From Clostridium_AM sp963780135 (GTDB lineage: Bacteria; Bacillota; Clostridia; Clostridiales; Clostridiaceae): a stretch of 64,000 bases of DNA. The stretch lies in assembly GCA_963780135.1 (NCBI GenBank), contig CAWAAR010000003.1, positions 3,534,001-3,598,000 on the forward strand, read 5' to 3'. Below the pieces are notes generated by a model, which was given only the letters and a program-made list of their open reading frames with translations, did not search any database and was not told the DNA's origin. The translations under genes and the position numbers were made by a program. Positions 18,176-27,681 of this stretch are shown here, piece after piece; position 1 is the first letter of the stretch; every line of letters starts with the position of its first letter.

Positions 18176-19474
18176 TTGAAAAAATATATTCATAATAAGG
18201 TTCTTGTATTGCTATTAGTTTTCTCGTTTCTTTTTTTTCTTCCTAATACAACCTTTGCGTTAACTAATAATGCTGCTAATCCAAAATCAACTAATGATAT
18301 AAGTTTAACTAATAACTATCCAATAATTATGGTTCATGGCCTTTTTGGTTGGGGAAATGATGAACTTATGGGGAAAAATTATTGGGGAGGATCTGAAAGT
18401 TTAAGAGAAAAACTAATTAATAAAGGTTATAAAGTTTATACTCCAACAATTGGTCCAGTATCAAGCAACTGGGATAGAGCTTGTGAATTATATGCCTATA
18501 TAAAAGGCGGTACAGTGGATTATGGGAAAGAACATTCAAATAAAAACGGTCATGCAAGATATGGTAGAACTTATCCAGGCGTATATCCTGCTTGGGGTAC
18601 ACTGTCTAATTCAAATGAAATTCAAAAGATTCATCTAATAGGTCATAGCATGGGAGGGCAAACTGTAAGAACATTAGTGCAATTACTTGAAAATGGAAGT
18701 GATGAAGAGATAAATTCTACTCCAAAGGAAAATATAAGTCCTCTATTTACTGGTAGTAAATCATGGGTCCATAGTGTTACAACTATTGCAACTCCACATG
18801 ATGGAAGTCAAGAATCACATAAACAGTATGCTTTAGAACCTCTAGTTCATCAATCTGTCGCAGCACTTGCCGCACAAAATGGTGGAATTACTATTGATAA
18901 TATAGGTTTAGATTTTCAATTAGATCAATGGGGACTTAAGAAAACTAACGCTGAGTCTTATAAGAGTTATTTTAATAGAGTAATGAAGAGTAATATATGG
19001 GGAAAAACTAAGGATTTAAGTGTATGGGATTTATCACCGGAAGGAGCTTCCGAATTAAATACATGGGTAAAAGCTCAAAATGATGTTTATTATCTTTCAT
19101 TAGCCTGCGAAGACACTCACGAAGATCCATTAACTCATTTTCAGGTTCCAGATTTAAATATGAACCCTATTTTACTAAAAAGTTCTCTTTTTATGGGTAC
19201 TTACACAAATAATAAGCCAGGTGATATACCTATAAATAGCACTTGGTGGAAAAATGATGGCATTGTAAGTGTTGTATCTGCAACTTCTCCTAAGGTTGGG
19301 TCAAATGATAAAATGGTTATGTATAATGGTTCTATACAAAAGGGAGTTTGGAATTACCTTGGATCAATAAAGTCTGTAGACCATCTTAAGGTAGTTCAGA
19401 TGACAGAAAATCGACAAAAGCTTGAGAATCAATTTTTTGATTTAGCAAAAATGCTATATGCTCTTCCTAAATAA
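18176..19474 (+). CDS. Secreted triacylglycerol lipase, family I.5-like
   Basis: A 432-residue precursor. A signal peptide of about 28 residues (KKYIHNKVLVLLL ... TTFA) is followed by a mature enzyme strikingly like Geobacillus/Staphylococcus-type lipases. Features are the oxyanion-side motif MVHGLFGWGNDELMG, the nucleophile elbow GHSMGG (S158), Asp in NDGIVSVVSA (D361) and His in SVDHLK (H403). The structural zinc ligands of family I.5 are also retained: SNWDRA (D100), H120 and H126 around KEHSNKNGHARYG, and LDQWG (D250). The TTG at 18176 is chosen because AGGAG lies 7 nt upstream; an ATG at 18158 overlaps that site. Probably the egg-yolk lipase activity of such clostridia. Confidence 0.92.
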   Translation: MKKYIHNKVLVLLLVFSFLFFLPNTTFALTNNAANPKSTNDISLTNNYPIIMVHGLFGWGNDELMGKNYWGGSESLREKLINKGYKVYTPTIGPVSSNWDRACELYAYIKGGTVDYGKEHSNKNGHARYGRTYPGVYPAWGTLSNSNEIQKIHLIGHSMGGQTVRTLVQLLENGSDEEINSTPKENISPLFTGSKSWVHSVTTIATPHDGSQESHKQYALEPLVHQSVAALAAQNGGITIDNIGLDFQLDQWGLKKTNAESYKSYFNRVMKSNIWGKTKDLSVWDLSPEGASELNTWVKAQNDVYYLSLACEDTHEDPLTHFQVPDLNMNPILLKSSLFMGTYTNNKPGDIPINSTWWKNDGIVSVVSATSPKVGSNDKMVMYNGSIQKGVWNYLGSIKSVDHLKVVQMTENRQKLENQFFDLAKMLYALPK

Positions 19475-19489
19475 ATAAACAAATAAATA

Positions 19490-19528
19490 AGTCAGGGAAA
19501 TCCAAACTAGTATTTCCCTGACTTTTTT
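19490..19528 (+). terminator. Terminator of the lipase gene
   Basis: A perfect stem AAGTCAGGGAAAT/ATTTCCCTGACTT with T tail lies 16 nt after the lipase stop. Confidence 0.85.
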
Positions 19529-19704
19529 ACTAATCTTAGAGTTTTATAAAAAATATCTTATCATATATTTGTTATTTTTTATAAGCTACATTAAGTTAAA
19601 TTTCTTTTATATTTGTAAATACAGATTATTTAACTTGTATTATACTTTCTAAATTAAAAGCATATATATAAATACTAATACTTTAATGTAAATGAGGTTT
19701 TATT

Positions 19705-21207
19705 TTGGTAAGAGATAGATTTTTAAAAAATTCACTTATATTAATATTGTCTAATTTAATTACTGGAGTTTTTGGATTTATATTTTCCATAATACTGTCC
19801 CGCAAAATGGGTGCAGAAGGTATGGGACTTTATGGACTAATAATGCCTGTATATGACTTATTCATATGTCTCATATGTGGAGGAATGATAACTGCCATAT
19901 CAAAAGTTGCTGCAATTTATTATAGTAAAAATGATTTTAGAAACTTAAACAGATCTATAGACGTATCTATGCTATTTGATTCTATTTGGTCCATTATAGT
20001 AATTTCTGGTGTATTTATATCATCTTCATACATAAGCATTCATATAATAGAAGATTCTAGAACGGTACATTCCATACAAGTTTTTTGTCCTGCTATGCTT
20101 TTTATAGCACTTTCTTCAATATTAAAAGGTTATTTTTATGGTGTTTCAGATATTAAAATACCTGCCCTTATAGACATATGTGAAAAATTTTTAAGGATAG
20201 TTATATTTATTACTATAGTAAATGTATTATTTCTTAAAGAAGTGGGGTCTATGGTTACAGCAGCTTTTGTAACTTTAACTTTAGGTGAAGGTATAAGCTT
20301 AATTTTACTTTATATTTTTTACAAGAGAAAAAAATTAAAGCTTGGAATTAGCTTTAATTCTAAAGAGGACAAACTTCAGCTTTTATTTAATATATTTATT
20401 ATATCTTTTCCTTTGTGTGTAAATGGTTTTTTATCCACAGGATTATCTGCTGTATCAGCTTTAATAGTACCAAGAAGACTTGTAAGTTCAGGAATAGAAT
20501 ATGCTGTGGCATTATCTATGATAGGCAAATTTAAAGCCATGTCATTAAGTATCGTGTTTTTTCCTATTACAGTTGTAAATTCTATATCTACAGTGCTTGT
20601 ACCTGATTTATCAGAAAAGTTAAGTAAAAAAGATTACTGGTCTGTAGAAAACAGGATATTCCAAGTTATGAAAATTGCCTTTCTAATTGGAATTACTACT
20701 ATGATTATTTGTATAACCATTCCAAATGAACTAGGAAAACTATTTTTTTTCAGAACAGACTTAGGTTATTATATAAAATTTGCCTGCCTTTGTGCACCAT
20801 TTACTTATACTTCTGTTACAACTTTTGCAATACTAAATGGGTTAGGTAAACAAAATATTATATTAAGGAATTCATTAATTGTATCAGTAGAAGAATTAAT
20901 CATTTTATATACTCTTACAGGTATATCATGGATAAATATATATGGCTGTGGTATAAGCATAATATTGACCTCTATTACAGCTTTAACTCTAAACTTATTT
21001 GAAATAAGAAAAACATTTACTATAAATTTAAACTTCAATGAAATATTAATATACTTTTTTTCAGCTCTTTTATTATATTTTACATTGTCTATTCTTAATA
21101 CTTTAATACCTTCTTCCATGTTTGCATTTAAAATTTTTACTATTATAATATCTGCATTTTCACTATGCTTAATTTTTGCAATTTTTATCCTTAAAAAAGT
21201 CTTTTAA
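19705..21207 (+). CDS. spoVB: Stage V sporulation protein B-like MOP-superfamily flippase
   Basis: The protein has 500 residues and about 14 membrane segments. The N-terminus (SLILILSNLITGVFGFIFS, then SRKMGAEGMGLYGLIMPVYD) is characteristic of SpoVB/MurJ-like polysaccharide flippases. In spore formers SpoVB is needed for spore cortex peptidoglycan synthesis. Clostridia often carry several paralogues, so this may be one of them rather than the main sporulation copy. The start is TTG at 19705 with GAGG upstream; no ATG fits better. Single-gene unit ended by a hairpin at 21235-21267. Confidence 0.85.
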   Translation: MVRDRFLKNSLILILSNLITGVFGFIFSIILSRKMGAEGMGLYGLIMPVYDLFICLICGGMITAISKVAAIYYSKNDFRNLNRSIDVSMLFDSIWSIIVISGVFISSSYISIHIIEDSRTVHSIQVFCPAMLFIALSSILKGYFYGVSDIKIPALIDICEKFLRIVIFITIVNVLFLKEVGSMVTAAFVTLTLGEGISLILLYIFYKRKKLKLGISFNSKEDKLQLLFNIFIISFPLCVNGFLSTGLSAVSALIVPRRLVSSGIEYAVALSMIGKFKAMSLSIVFFPITVVNSISTVLVPDLSEKLSKKDYWSVENRIFQVMKIAFLIGITTMIICITIPNELGKLFFFRTDLGYYIKFACLCAPFTYTSVTTFAILNGLGKQNIILRNSLIVSVEELIILYTLTGISWINIYGCGISIILTSITALTLNLFEIRKTFTINLNFNEILIYFFSALLLYFTLSILNTLIPSSMFAFKIFTIIISAFSLCLIFAIFILKKVF

Positions 21208-21234
21208 AAAAAACCTTTTCTAAACTTAAAAAAT

Positions 21235-21267
21235 CTGTGTCAAAACATAATTTCTATTTTGGCACAG
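21235..21267. terminator. Hairpin between convergent genes
   Basis: The arms CTGTGTCAAAA and TTTTGGCACAG flank an 11-nt loop between convergent genes; it can serve both. Confidence 0.6.
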
Positions 21268-21278
21268 GTCTCTTAAAT

Positions 21279-21959
21279 TTAAGGCCTCTCAAAGGATTCT
21301 ATATATTCCATAAATTTTTCTTCCATTTTCTTTTTTCTCTTCTCTACAACTGTATTTAAATAATTTCTATTCAATCTTTTATTTATTAGTCTATCTTTCT
21401 TTATTATCTTTTCTAAATTTTTGTTGTCTCCAGCTAAATATACCTCATATATTGCATATCCTGCCAGTGCTCCAATAACACCCATAATTACAGCATCTAC
21501 TATAGTATGTTTTATTGCTGCACCAATAGCTGCACCTACTAAAGTTGTAATTATTACAATAATTGCTTTGTAAGCTTTTCCTTTTTCATTTTCATTATCT
21601 TCAATTATAGACGACTTATCTTCCTCCATATATATTTCTTTTTCATCCAAATTCACAATGTCTATTTCTAAGGGTTCTTCATGACGTTTTAATGAGTTAT
21701 CATCTTCAGAGGAAGTCTTTATTGTAGAAATTATATTTACTTTTAATGCTTTTTTATAGTCTTCTAAGTTGATATTTTCCTGTTTAAAGACTTCATTTAC
21801 TTCATTAAAATCAGTGCACTCTTTTAAGCTTAAATTTATACCTTGGTATAATTTATAGATAAAACCCTGAGTTTCATTTTTAATATCTGTAAAATTCATA
21901 CTTAAATCAATCCTTTCTTCAGCAAGTTTCAAAGCATATTCATATTTAGAGTTTAACAC
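21279..21959 (-). CDS. Hypothetical protein with glycine-zipper membrane segments
   Basis: The protein has 226 residues. The N-terminal 110 residues look helical and acidic and soluble. Residues about 130-175 form two hydrophobic, glycine/alanine-rich segments (IITTLVGAAIGAAIKHTIV, AVIMGVIGALAGYAIYEVY) like glycine-zipper membrane proteins. The C-terminus is strongly basic (KKDRLINKRLNRNYL; VEKRKKKMEEK). The apparent start is GTG at 21959 with a weak ribosome site; an ATG at residue 22 (AAGAAAGGA upstream) may be the real start. I do not recognise a family; a function cannot be assigned. Confidence 0.6.
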   Translation of the reverse strand: MLNSKYEYALKLAEERIDLSMNFTDIKNETQGFIYKLYQGINLSLKECTDFNEVNEVFKQENINLEDYKKALKVNIISTIKTSSEDDNSLKRHEEPLEIDIVNLDEKEIYMEEDKSSIIEDNENEKGKAYKAIIVIITTLVGAAIGAAIKHTIVDAVIMGVIGALAGYAIYEVYLAGDNKNLEKIIKKDRLINKRLNRNYLNTVVEKRKKKMEEKFMEYIESFERP

Positions 21960-22141
21960 AAATTCGTATTTAATCTCAAGCTATTCTCTTATAATACAAT
22001 ATGAAGTATAACTTTAAATAAACTTAAATCATAAATGTAATTTTAATTTTATCCCATCACTACCATTGCCAAAGCTACATCTTAGTCCACCTATCTCTTT
22101 AACAATAAAATTAGAGTTTAGTAAGTACTATTAAAAAAGCA

Positions 22142-22185
22142 AAGTATATATCAATAGTGACATATATCACTATTGATATATACTT
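22142..22185. promoter_or_regulatory. Perfect 19-bp palindrome at the degV promoter
   Basis: Perfect 19-bp arms are separated by a 6-nt loop (CATATA). The arm core is TATCAATAGTGA/TCACTATTGATA. A TATAAT lies immediately downstream (22185-22190), so the palindrome would cover the -35 region. This fits an operator for an unidentified dimeric repressor. Confidence 0.6.
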
Positions 22186-22250
22186 ATAATATGATATATA
22201 ATTATGTTATACAATTATTTACTTGTTAATAAAGGAGGTGTCTAATAGCA

Positions 22251-23105
22251 ATGATAAAAATTGCATTAGTTACGGATAGTACATCTGATTTAGATAAAGA
22301 AATCGTTGAGAAATATAATATAAAAGTACTACCCTTAAGAATAAGATACAAAGATAGGGAATATATAGATAGAGTAAATATAACTCCAAAAGAAGTTTAT
22401 GATAGTTTAATTAAAGAAATTCCTCATACATCTCTTCCTTCTATTCAAGATGTAGAAGAACTTTTTGAAAAATTGGAAGGTGAAGAATATACTCATGCTA
22501 TTATAGTCCCTATTTCTTCAGGATTATCTGGAACATACAATACTTTAAAATTAGTAAGCGAAAATCATCCTAACATTTCAACTACAGTTTTTGACTCTAA
22601 GTCTTTAACTTTAGGTGCAGGAGCTATAATAATAAAGTGCGGTGAACTTATAGATGAAGGAAAAACCTATGAATACATAGTTGAAGCTTTACCTAAAATA
22701 AGAGACAGCATATCTGTGTTTTATGCTGTAGACACATTAAAATATCTTATTAGCGGAGGCAGAATAGGAAAAGTTTCTGGTACTGTAGGTGAACTTTTAG
22801 ATATAAAACCGATAATATCAATAGACCCTTCTGGAATCTATTATACTTATGTAAAAGTTAGAGGAAAGAAAAAAGCTTTAAGTAAATTACTTGATATATC
22901 AAAAAATATATTAAGTAATTCAAAATGTAGAATATGGGTTATGAGTGGTGGCGCAGAAGAAGAGTGTACCAAGTTATTTGAATCTTTTAAATCAATAACT
23001 AATATAAGTTTTCTTGGCAGAGGAGATATAAGCCCTGTGGCCGGAGTACATACAGGACCCGGACTTGTTGGAATTGTAATTATGCGTGAATTAAATTTAG
23101 AATAG
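22251..23105 (+). CDS. DegV family fatty-acid-binding protein
   Basis: The protein has 284 residues, normal for the family. It has the DegV N-terminus (KIALVTDSTSDLDKEIVEKY), the S-G-L-S-G-T ligand loop (ISSGLSGTYNT), FDSKSLTLGAG, and the C-terminal GPGLVGIV motif. DegV/FakB-type proteins bind a fatty acid and, where a FakA kinase exists, present it for phosphorylation; no kinase gene is in the window. AAAGGAGGTG precedes the start. A long palindrome in the promoter suggests dedicated regulation. Confidence 0.9.
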   Translation: MIKIALVTDSTSDLDKEIVEKYNIKVLPLRIRYKDREYIDRVNITPKEVYDSLIKEIPHTSLPSIQDVEELFEKLEGEEYTHAIIVPISSGLSGTYNTLKLVSENHPNISTTVFDSKSLTLGAGAIIIKCGELIDEGKTYEYIVEALPKIRDSISVFYAVDTLKYLISGGRIGKVSGTVGELLDIKPIISIDPSGIYYTYVKVRGKKKALSKLLDISKNILSNSKCRIWVMSGGAEEECTKLFESFKSITNISFLGRGDISPVAGVHTGPGLVGIVIMRELNLE

Positions 23106-23118
23106 CAAATTATTTCTA

Positions 23119-23187
23119 AGGTGGCTGTCGCACTAAGAATAAATACTACAATGCACTGTATGTAAATTTCTTAATGCGACAGCCTCT
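23119..23187. repeat. GGCTGTCGCA-ended mini-element, copy 2 (internally shortened)
   Basis: 69 bp with ends GGTGGCTGTCGCACTAAGAA and TTCTTAATGCGACAGCC. It is shorter than copies 1 and 3 because the central CAATATATTG part is reduced. It sits between the convergent degV and mntH genes, where it could act as a terminator. Confidence 0.8.
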
Positions 23188-23191
23188 TGTT

Positions 23192-24445
23192 TTAAAGAAA
23201 AGTAGTTAACAAAAGTAAATTTAATCCAATTACTATAGTTGCTATAAATGTCATTATTATTTTTGTAGACATAGTATTTGCATATTTCCCCATAACTTTT
23301 TTAGATGAAGTTAAGTATATTTGAAGTAGTATAGTGACTGGGAGTTGCACACTTAAAAGCACTTGAGACATAATTAATCCTTTAAAAGGGTCTTTTATAA
23401 AAAATATAATAACTACTGCTGCAACTATAGTTATTAAAACACCTATTCCTGTATGCCTATCATGTATATCATAAGGCTCTTTGAACATACCTGCATATAT
23501 ACTCCCACCAGCCATACTAGCTGTTATACTGGATGATATCCCTGAAAATAGCAATGCTACTGCAAATATCATGGCTGCCATTTGTCCAAGTATTGGTGTA
23601 AGCATTACCTGAGCTTGTGCTAATTCTGTTACTTTTATTTTTCCAGAAAAAAATGTGGCTGCAGCTACAATTATCATAGCACTATTTATACCCCAACCTA
23701 TAAGCATAGAAAGCAACGTATCTAAAAATTCATATTTTAACTGTTTTTGTATTACTTCTTCATTTTCTAAATTCCATTGTCTGCTTTGTATTATTTCAGA
23801 ATGAAGAAATAGGTTATGCGGCATTACAACAGCTCCAAGCACACTCATAATAACAGGTATAGATCCTTTAGGCATTGAAGGTATAACCCATCCCATTCCA
23901 GCACTTATCCAATTTATTTTTACCAAACTTAATTCAAATATAAAACATAAGCCTATTAAAGATACAAATCCTATAATCCACTTTTCTAATTTTTTATATG
24001 AATTGGTAAAAACCATATATAGCACCAGAAATCCTATTATTAAAGTTCCTATTTTTAAAGGCAATTTAAAAATCATGTTAAGCGCAATAGCACCTCCAAG
24101 TATTTCTGCCATAGCAGTGGCAATAGCAGCCATTACTGCTGAAGACAAAACCACTTTAGAGGCTGCAGGCTTTAAAAATATAGATGCTGCTTCAGATATA
24201 CAATAACCTGTAGTTATACCAAGATGTGCTGCATTATGTTGCAATATTATAAGCATTACAGTAGATAATGTAACCATCCATAAAAGTTTGTAACCATAAT
24301 CAGCACCAGCTGCAATATTAGAAGCCCAATTTCCTGGATCTATAAATCCCACTGCCACAAGAAATCCTGGACCTATGTATTTAAAAAAATCCAAGGCCAT
24401 TAGATTTGGTTTATCTTTATCTTGAAAAAATTTACTCAAAAACAT
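23192..24445 (-). CDS. mntH: Nramp family divalent metal (Mn2+/Fe2+) transporter
   Basis: The protein has 417 residues and 11 predicted membrane segments. Both Nramp metal-binding motifs are intact: FIDPGNWASN in TM1 (DPGN) and VVMPHNLFLHSEIIQSR in TM6 (MPH). It imports Mn2+ or Fe2+ with protons. GGGGGAGT precedes the start. The leader is under 100 nt and shows no recognisable manganese riboswitch; no MntR-type operator could be assigned by eye. Single-gene unit. Confidence 0.93.
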   Translation of the reverse strand: MFLSKFFQDKDKPNLMALDFFKYIGPGFLVAVGFIDPGNWASNIAAGADYGYKLLWMVTLSTVMLIILQHNAAHLGITTGYCISEAASIFLKPAASKVVLSSAVMAAIATAMAEILGGAIALNMIFKLPLKIGTLIIGFLVLYMVFTNSYKKLEKWIIGFVSLIGLCFIFELSLVKINWISAGMGWVIPSMPKGSIPVIMSVLGAVVMPHNLFLHSEIIQSRQWNLENEEVIQKQLKYEFLDTLLSMLIGWGINSAMIIVAAATFFSGKIKVTELAQAQVMLTPILGQMAAMIFAVALLFSGISSSITASMAGGSIYAGMFKEPYDIHDRHTGIGVLITIVAAVVIIFFIKDPFKGLIMSQVLLSVQLPVTILLQIYLTSSKKVMGKYANTMSTKIIMTFIATIVIGLNLLLLTTFL

Positions 24446-24611
24446 TTTTACTCCCCCTATCTTCTGCTATTTTAAATTTTACAACAAAATTTTCAATCTA
24501 TAAACATTTTATTTTAAAAACTTCAAATATATATTGTATTTTTCTAAAAATAACATTATATTAGAATATACAGGAAAGAAAACTAAAATTTCGAATCTAA
24601 GGAGATTTTCT

Positions 24612-25631
24612 ATGAACTTTTTAAAAGAATTTTTTGCAAAAGAATCTACAAAAAGAATTTTGTTTTTTGTTGTTTTAACAGTGATTTTTTATTTATTAAG
24701 GTCTTTGTTAAATCTATTATTGTTAACCTTTTTGTTTACCTATTTAATGAATAGTCTACAAAATTTAATAGTAAAACAATTAAAAAAAATAACTCCAGTA
24801 AAAGAAAAACTTATTACAATTATTTTATATTCAATATTGTTTTCATCTATAGTTCTAATAATTGTAAACTATATACCTCAACTTGTTACAGAGACTAAGT
24901 CTATAGTAAGTCAACCTATAGATTTTAATTTTACTACCAACTCTAATTCTGATATCATTCAAAAGTACTTAGTAAGTATGTATAATCAAATTGACTTGCA
25001 AAATTATATGAAATCTAGTTTTGACATGGCATTTGAGTTAGCAGCTAATATAGGCAAATGGAGCATGAATGTATTTATTGCCATCATGTTAAGCTTATTT
25101 TTTATGCTAGAAAAGAAAAAAGTTTTAATTTTTCTAGAAAAATTTAAAACAAGTAAAGTAAAAGATATATTTAAATATTTTAGCTTTTTTGGAAATAATT
25201 TTTTAAATTCCTTTGGTAAGGTCATACAAGCTCAGATTATAATAGCTTTTATAAATACAGGAATTTCTGTTGTTATGCTTTATATATTGAACTTTCCTCA
25301 ACTAATTGCTTTGGGATTCATTATATTTATATTAAGCTTAATCCCTGTAGCAGGAGTTATAGTTTCTCTTATCCCTCTTTGCATAATTGCATTTAAAATA
25401 GGTGGATTTACTAAAGTTTTTTATGTGCTAATTATGGTAGCAGTAATACATTTAATAGAAAGTTACATTTTAAATCCAAAACTCATGTCTGCCAAAATTG
25501 AACTACCTATATTTTTCACCTTTATAATACTCATTGCTTCAGAACACTTTATGGGAGTATGGGGCTTACTTCTAGGAATACCTCTTGTAATGTTCATATT
25601 AGACTTACTTGATGTAAAACTAAATGATTAG
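24612..25631 (+). CDS. AI-2E family transporter (TerC/PerM-like permease)
   Basis: The protein has 339 residues. The hydrophobic profile is two N-terminal segments, a mid-length extracytoplasmic region (residues 90-150), then five or six segments. It has the family's SLIPVAGVIVSLIP and HLIESYILNPKLM motifs. Members export autoinducer-2 in E. coli (TqsA) or act as Na+/H+ antiporters; the substrate here is unknown. The start at 24612 follows AAGGAG with 8-nt spacing; an upstream ATG at 24534 lacks support. Confidence 0.88.
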   Translation: MNFLKEFFAKESTKRILFFVVLTVIFYLLRSLLNLLLLTFLFTYLMNSLQNLIVKQLKKITPVKEKLITIILYSILFSSIVLIIVNYIPQLVTETKSIVSQPIDFNFTTNSNSDIIQKYLVSMYNQIDLQNYMKSSFDMAFELAANIGKWSMNVFIAIMLSLFFMLEKKKVLIFLEKFKTSKVKDIFKYFSFFGNNFLNSFGKVIQAQIIIAFINTGISVVMLYILNFPQLIALGFIIFILSLIPVAGVIVSLIPLCIIAFKIGGFTKVFYVLIMVAVIHLIESYILNPKLMSAKIELPIFFTFIILIASEHFMGVWGLLLGIPLVMFILDLLDVKLND

Positions 25632-25665
25632 CTAAAAACTTTTATAATTTAAGCATATTGTGAAG

Positions 25666-25752
25666 CATTTTTTAGAGGACAAAGGACAGTGAAGGAGTAT
25701 TTTTCTCCGCCACTGTCCTCTCAAAAAAAGTTGCGTCACAATTTTTTTATTA
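25666..25752. repeat. GAGGACA palindromic repeat, copy 2 (short, internally deleted)
   Basis: Ends TTTTTTAGAGGACAAAGGAC and GTCCTCTCAAAAAAAGTTGC flank a central AGTGAAGGAG...CTCCGCCACT. It keeps only the outer arms of the 220-bp copies at 4823 and 40513, leaving a compact hairpin downstream of the AI-2E-family gene. Confidence 0.8.
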
Positions 25753-25779
25753 TTTGAACTTAAGATATATTGTCTATAA

Positions 25780-26826
25780 TTACATATCCTCTACACTAAC
25801 AATGGTTACGTTTCTTAAATTCCAATCATAAGTTAAATCATAAACCTCATCATTTTCTATATTTCTAACTTTAGGACGTATACAGCATTCCTCATTGTTT
25901 TCTATAACAATAACTCTTTCACCATTACTTAATTTAAGAATGGACCCCACAGGAAATGGTGCTACCCTTCTAAGAAATATTTTTATTAATTTAGGATCAA
26001 AAATTTGTCCATTATTGGCCATCATATATTCTATAGCTTCAGAAGGTATACATGCTTTCCTATTAGGTGTTTCTGTAACCAATTTATCATAGGCATCACA
26101 AAGACATATAATTCTTCCAAATTGAGATATATCTTCTCCTTTTTTACCATCAGGATATCCTTTACCATCAAATCTTTCATGATGTTGCAATATTCCTACA
26201 TAAGAAGTTACAGCTATATTATAATACTGCTTTATATACCTATATCCAAGTTCAGCATGAGTTTTTACTAATTTCTCTTCATCTTCTGTAAGTTTTTCAG
26301 TTTTGTTTAATATTTCTTTAGATATAAACACTTTACCAATGTCATGTAACAACCCTGAGGCTGTTAATTTTTCTATTTTCTTACTTTCTAAATTAAGACC
26401 TAATCCTATAACTGCTGCTAATACAGCTACATTTACAGAATGAGTATACATACAATCATCAAAAGTTTTAATGTCAATCATGTTTACCATTATATTTTTA
26501 TTATTTAAGATTTCCCACATTATACTTTTCGCTATATTCTCTACCATGTTTACTGTTCTTTCCACGTTATGAGAATTATTATATATACTCTTAATAGATT
26601 TTATTGCTTCAATTCTAAGCTCATCTGAAATTATATTTCTAACTTCTATATTAGCAGATATGCTGTCATCTATATAAACACCATTAATACCTATTTTTAT
26701 AAGACTTTTTATATACTCTTCAGTTAAAAGAATATCCTCTGCTAAAAGGACAACACCCTCACTGGAGTATATGTTTTTACCAAGTTTCATGCCCTCTTTA
26801 AGGCATAACACGGGAATATATCTCAT
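25780..26826 (-). CDS. HD-GYP domain protein, probable c-di-GMP phosphodiesterase
   Basis: The protein has 348 residues. The N-terminal 90 residues resemble the helper region often preceding HD-GYP domains (LKEGMKLGKNIYSSEGVVLL). The HD-GYP core shows LLHDIGKVFI (HD), HAELGYRYI, and HHERFDGKGYPDG with the GYP motif intact, then ICLCDAYDKLV. All metal-binding His/Asp positions I can check are present, so hydrolysis of cyclic-di-GMP is likely. GAGGAGG precedes the start. No GGDEF gene is adjacent. Confidence 0.92.
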   Translation of the reverse strand: MRYIPVLCLKEGMKLGKNIYSSEGVVLLAEDILLTEEYIKSLIKIGINGVYIDDSISANIEVRNIISDELRIEAIKSIKSIYNNSHNVERTVNMVENIAKSIMWEILNNKNIMVNMIDIKTFDDCMYTHSVNVAVLAAVIGLGLNLESKKIEKLTASGLLHDIGKVFISKEILNKTEKLTEDEEKLVKTHAELGYRYIKQYYNIAVTSYVGILQHHERFDGKGYPDGKKGEDISQFGRIICLCDAYDKLVTETPNRKACIPSEAIEYMMANNGQIFDPKLIKIFLRRVAPFPVGSILKLSNGERVIVIENNEECCIRPKVRNIENDEVYDLTYDWNLRNVTIVSVEDM

Positions 26827-26988
26827 AGTATGCGCCCTCCTCTTAATCTATCTTTAAGCAATGTTTAATACACTGCTATAATTATCGAATTAATTAAGCT
26901 CTACTTTATTTCTAATTTATATTACTTAATGATAAATATGTATTGATATTTATTATTAAATAATATATACTATATACAACCCATATAT

Positions 26989-27132
26989 ATTCAGAAAGTA
27001 GTTATCCCCCAATTTATGTACATTTTAAGATACCCCCTTTAGGCCTCTTCAGAAAAATAGTTTGTCACTATACTAGGAGATACTGACTTGTTATTTTTCT
27101 GAAAGCGCTTAAAAGCTCACTACTTTCTGAAT
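26989..27132. repeat. Nested inverted repeat (TTCAGAAAGTAGT ends)
   Basis: Perfect outer arms ATTCAGAAAGTAGT (26989-27002) and ACTACTTTCTGAAT (27119-27132) enclose inner arms TCAGAAAAATA (27049-27059) and TATTTTTCTGA (27092-27102). The inner TTTCTGAAAGC word recurs in the fold-back element near 61550-61630. There is no ORF. The remainder of the gap 26827-27219 is AT-rich without other features. Confidence 0.7.
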
Positions 27133-27164
27133 ATTTTTTATTGATTGAAAAAACGCTTTTAAAA

Positions 27165-27213
27165 TTACATAAATCCTTTAATAGAAACTTAGCCTATTAA
27201 AGGATTTATGTAA
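27165..27213 (-). terminator. Terminator of the molybdenum cofactor operon
   Basis: Perfect 20-bp arms TTACATAAATCCTTTAATAG and CTATTAAAGGATTTATGTAA with a 9-nt loop begin 7 nt beyond the MOSC gene stop. Confidence 0.8.
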
Positions 27214-27219
27214 ATTGTT

Positions 27220-27651
27220 TTAAATTACTTCTATTGGATCTCCTGATTTTATATAACCACCTTTTAAGACTTTTGTAAATATACCTTCTCGTGGCATAAT
27301 ACAATCACCTACTTGACTTCGTATTGCACATCCTTTATGGCATTCTTTCCCTATTTGAGTTACTTCCATTAAAGTTTCACCTATTTTAAGCTTAGTTCCT
27401 ACTGGAAGTTCATATAAAACTATTCCTTCTGTGGTTATATTCTCTGCAAATTTTCCACTGATTAAGCCTTCTACTCCCATAGCCTTCATTTTATCAATAC
27501 TTTCTTGTCCTAGAAGACTAACTTGCCTATGCCAATCTCCTGCATGAGCATCTCCTTCTAATCCGTGATTTTCTTTGAAATAACCCTTTTCTATAGCTTT
27601 TTTAATAACTCCTTTTGTCTCACTTATATTTACATCAATAACTTTAGCCAT
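27220..27651 (-). CDS. MOSC domain protein
   Basis: The protein has 143 residues and is a stand-alone MOSC domain (moco sulfurase C-terminal family). Typical motifs are LEGDAHAGDWHRQVSLLGQE, FAENITTEG and a conserved Cys in IGKECHKGCAIRSQVGDC. MOSC proteins are thought to bind sulfur or the molybdenum cofactor. It is the third gene after MogA and MoaC and is followed by a strong terminator, so it belongs to the cofactor operon. AGGTAGGTGG precedes the start. Confidence 0.9.
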   Translation of the reverse strand: MAKVIDVNISETKGVIKKAIEKGYFKENHGLEGDAHAGDWHRQVSLLGQESIDKMKAMGVEGLISGKFAENITTEGIVLYELPVGTKLKIGETLMEVTQIGKECHKGCAIRSQVGDCIMPREGIFTKVLKGGYIKSGDPIEVI

Positions 27652-27681
27652 TTTTTACGCCACCTACCTTATAATTAAAAA

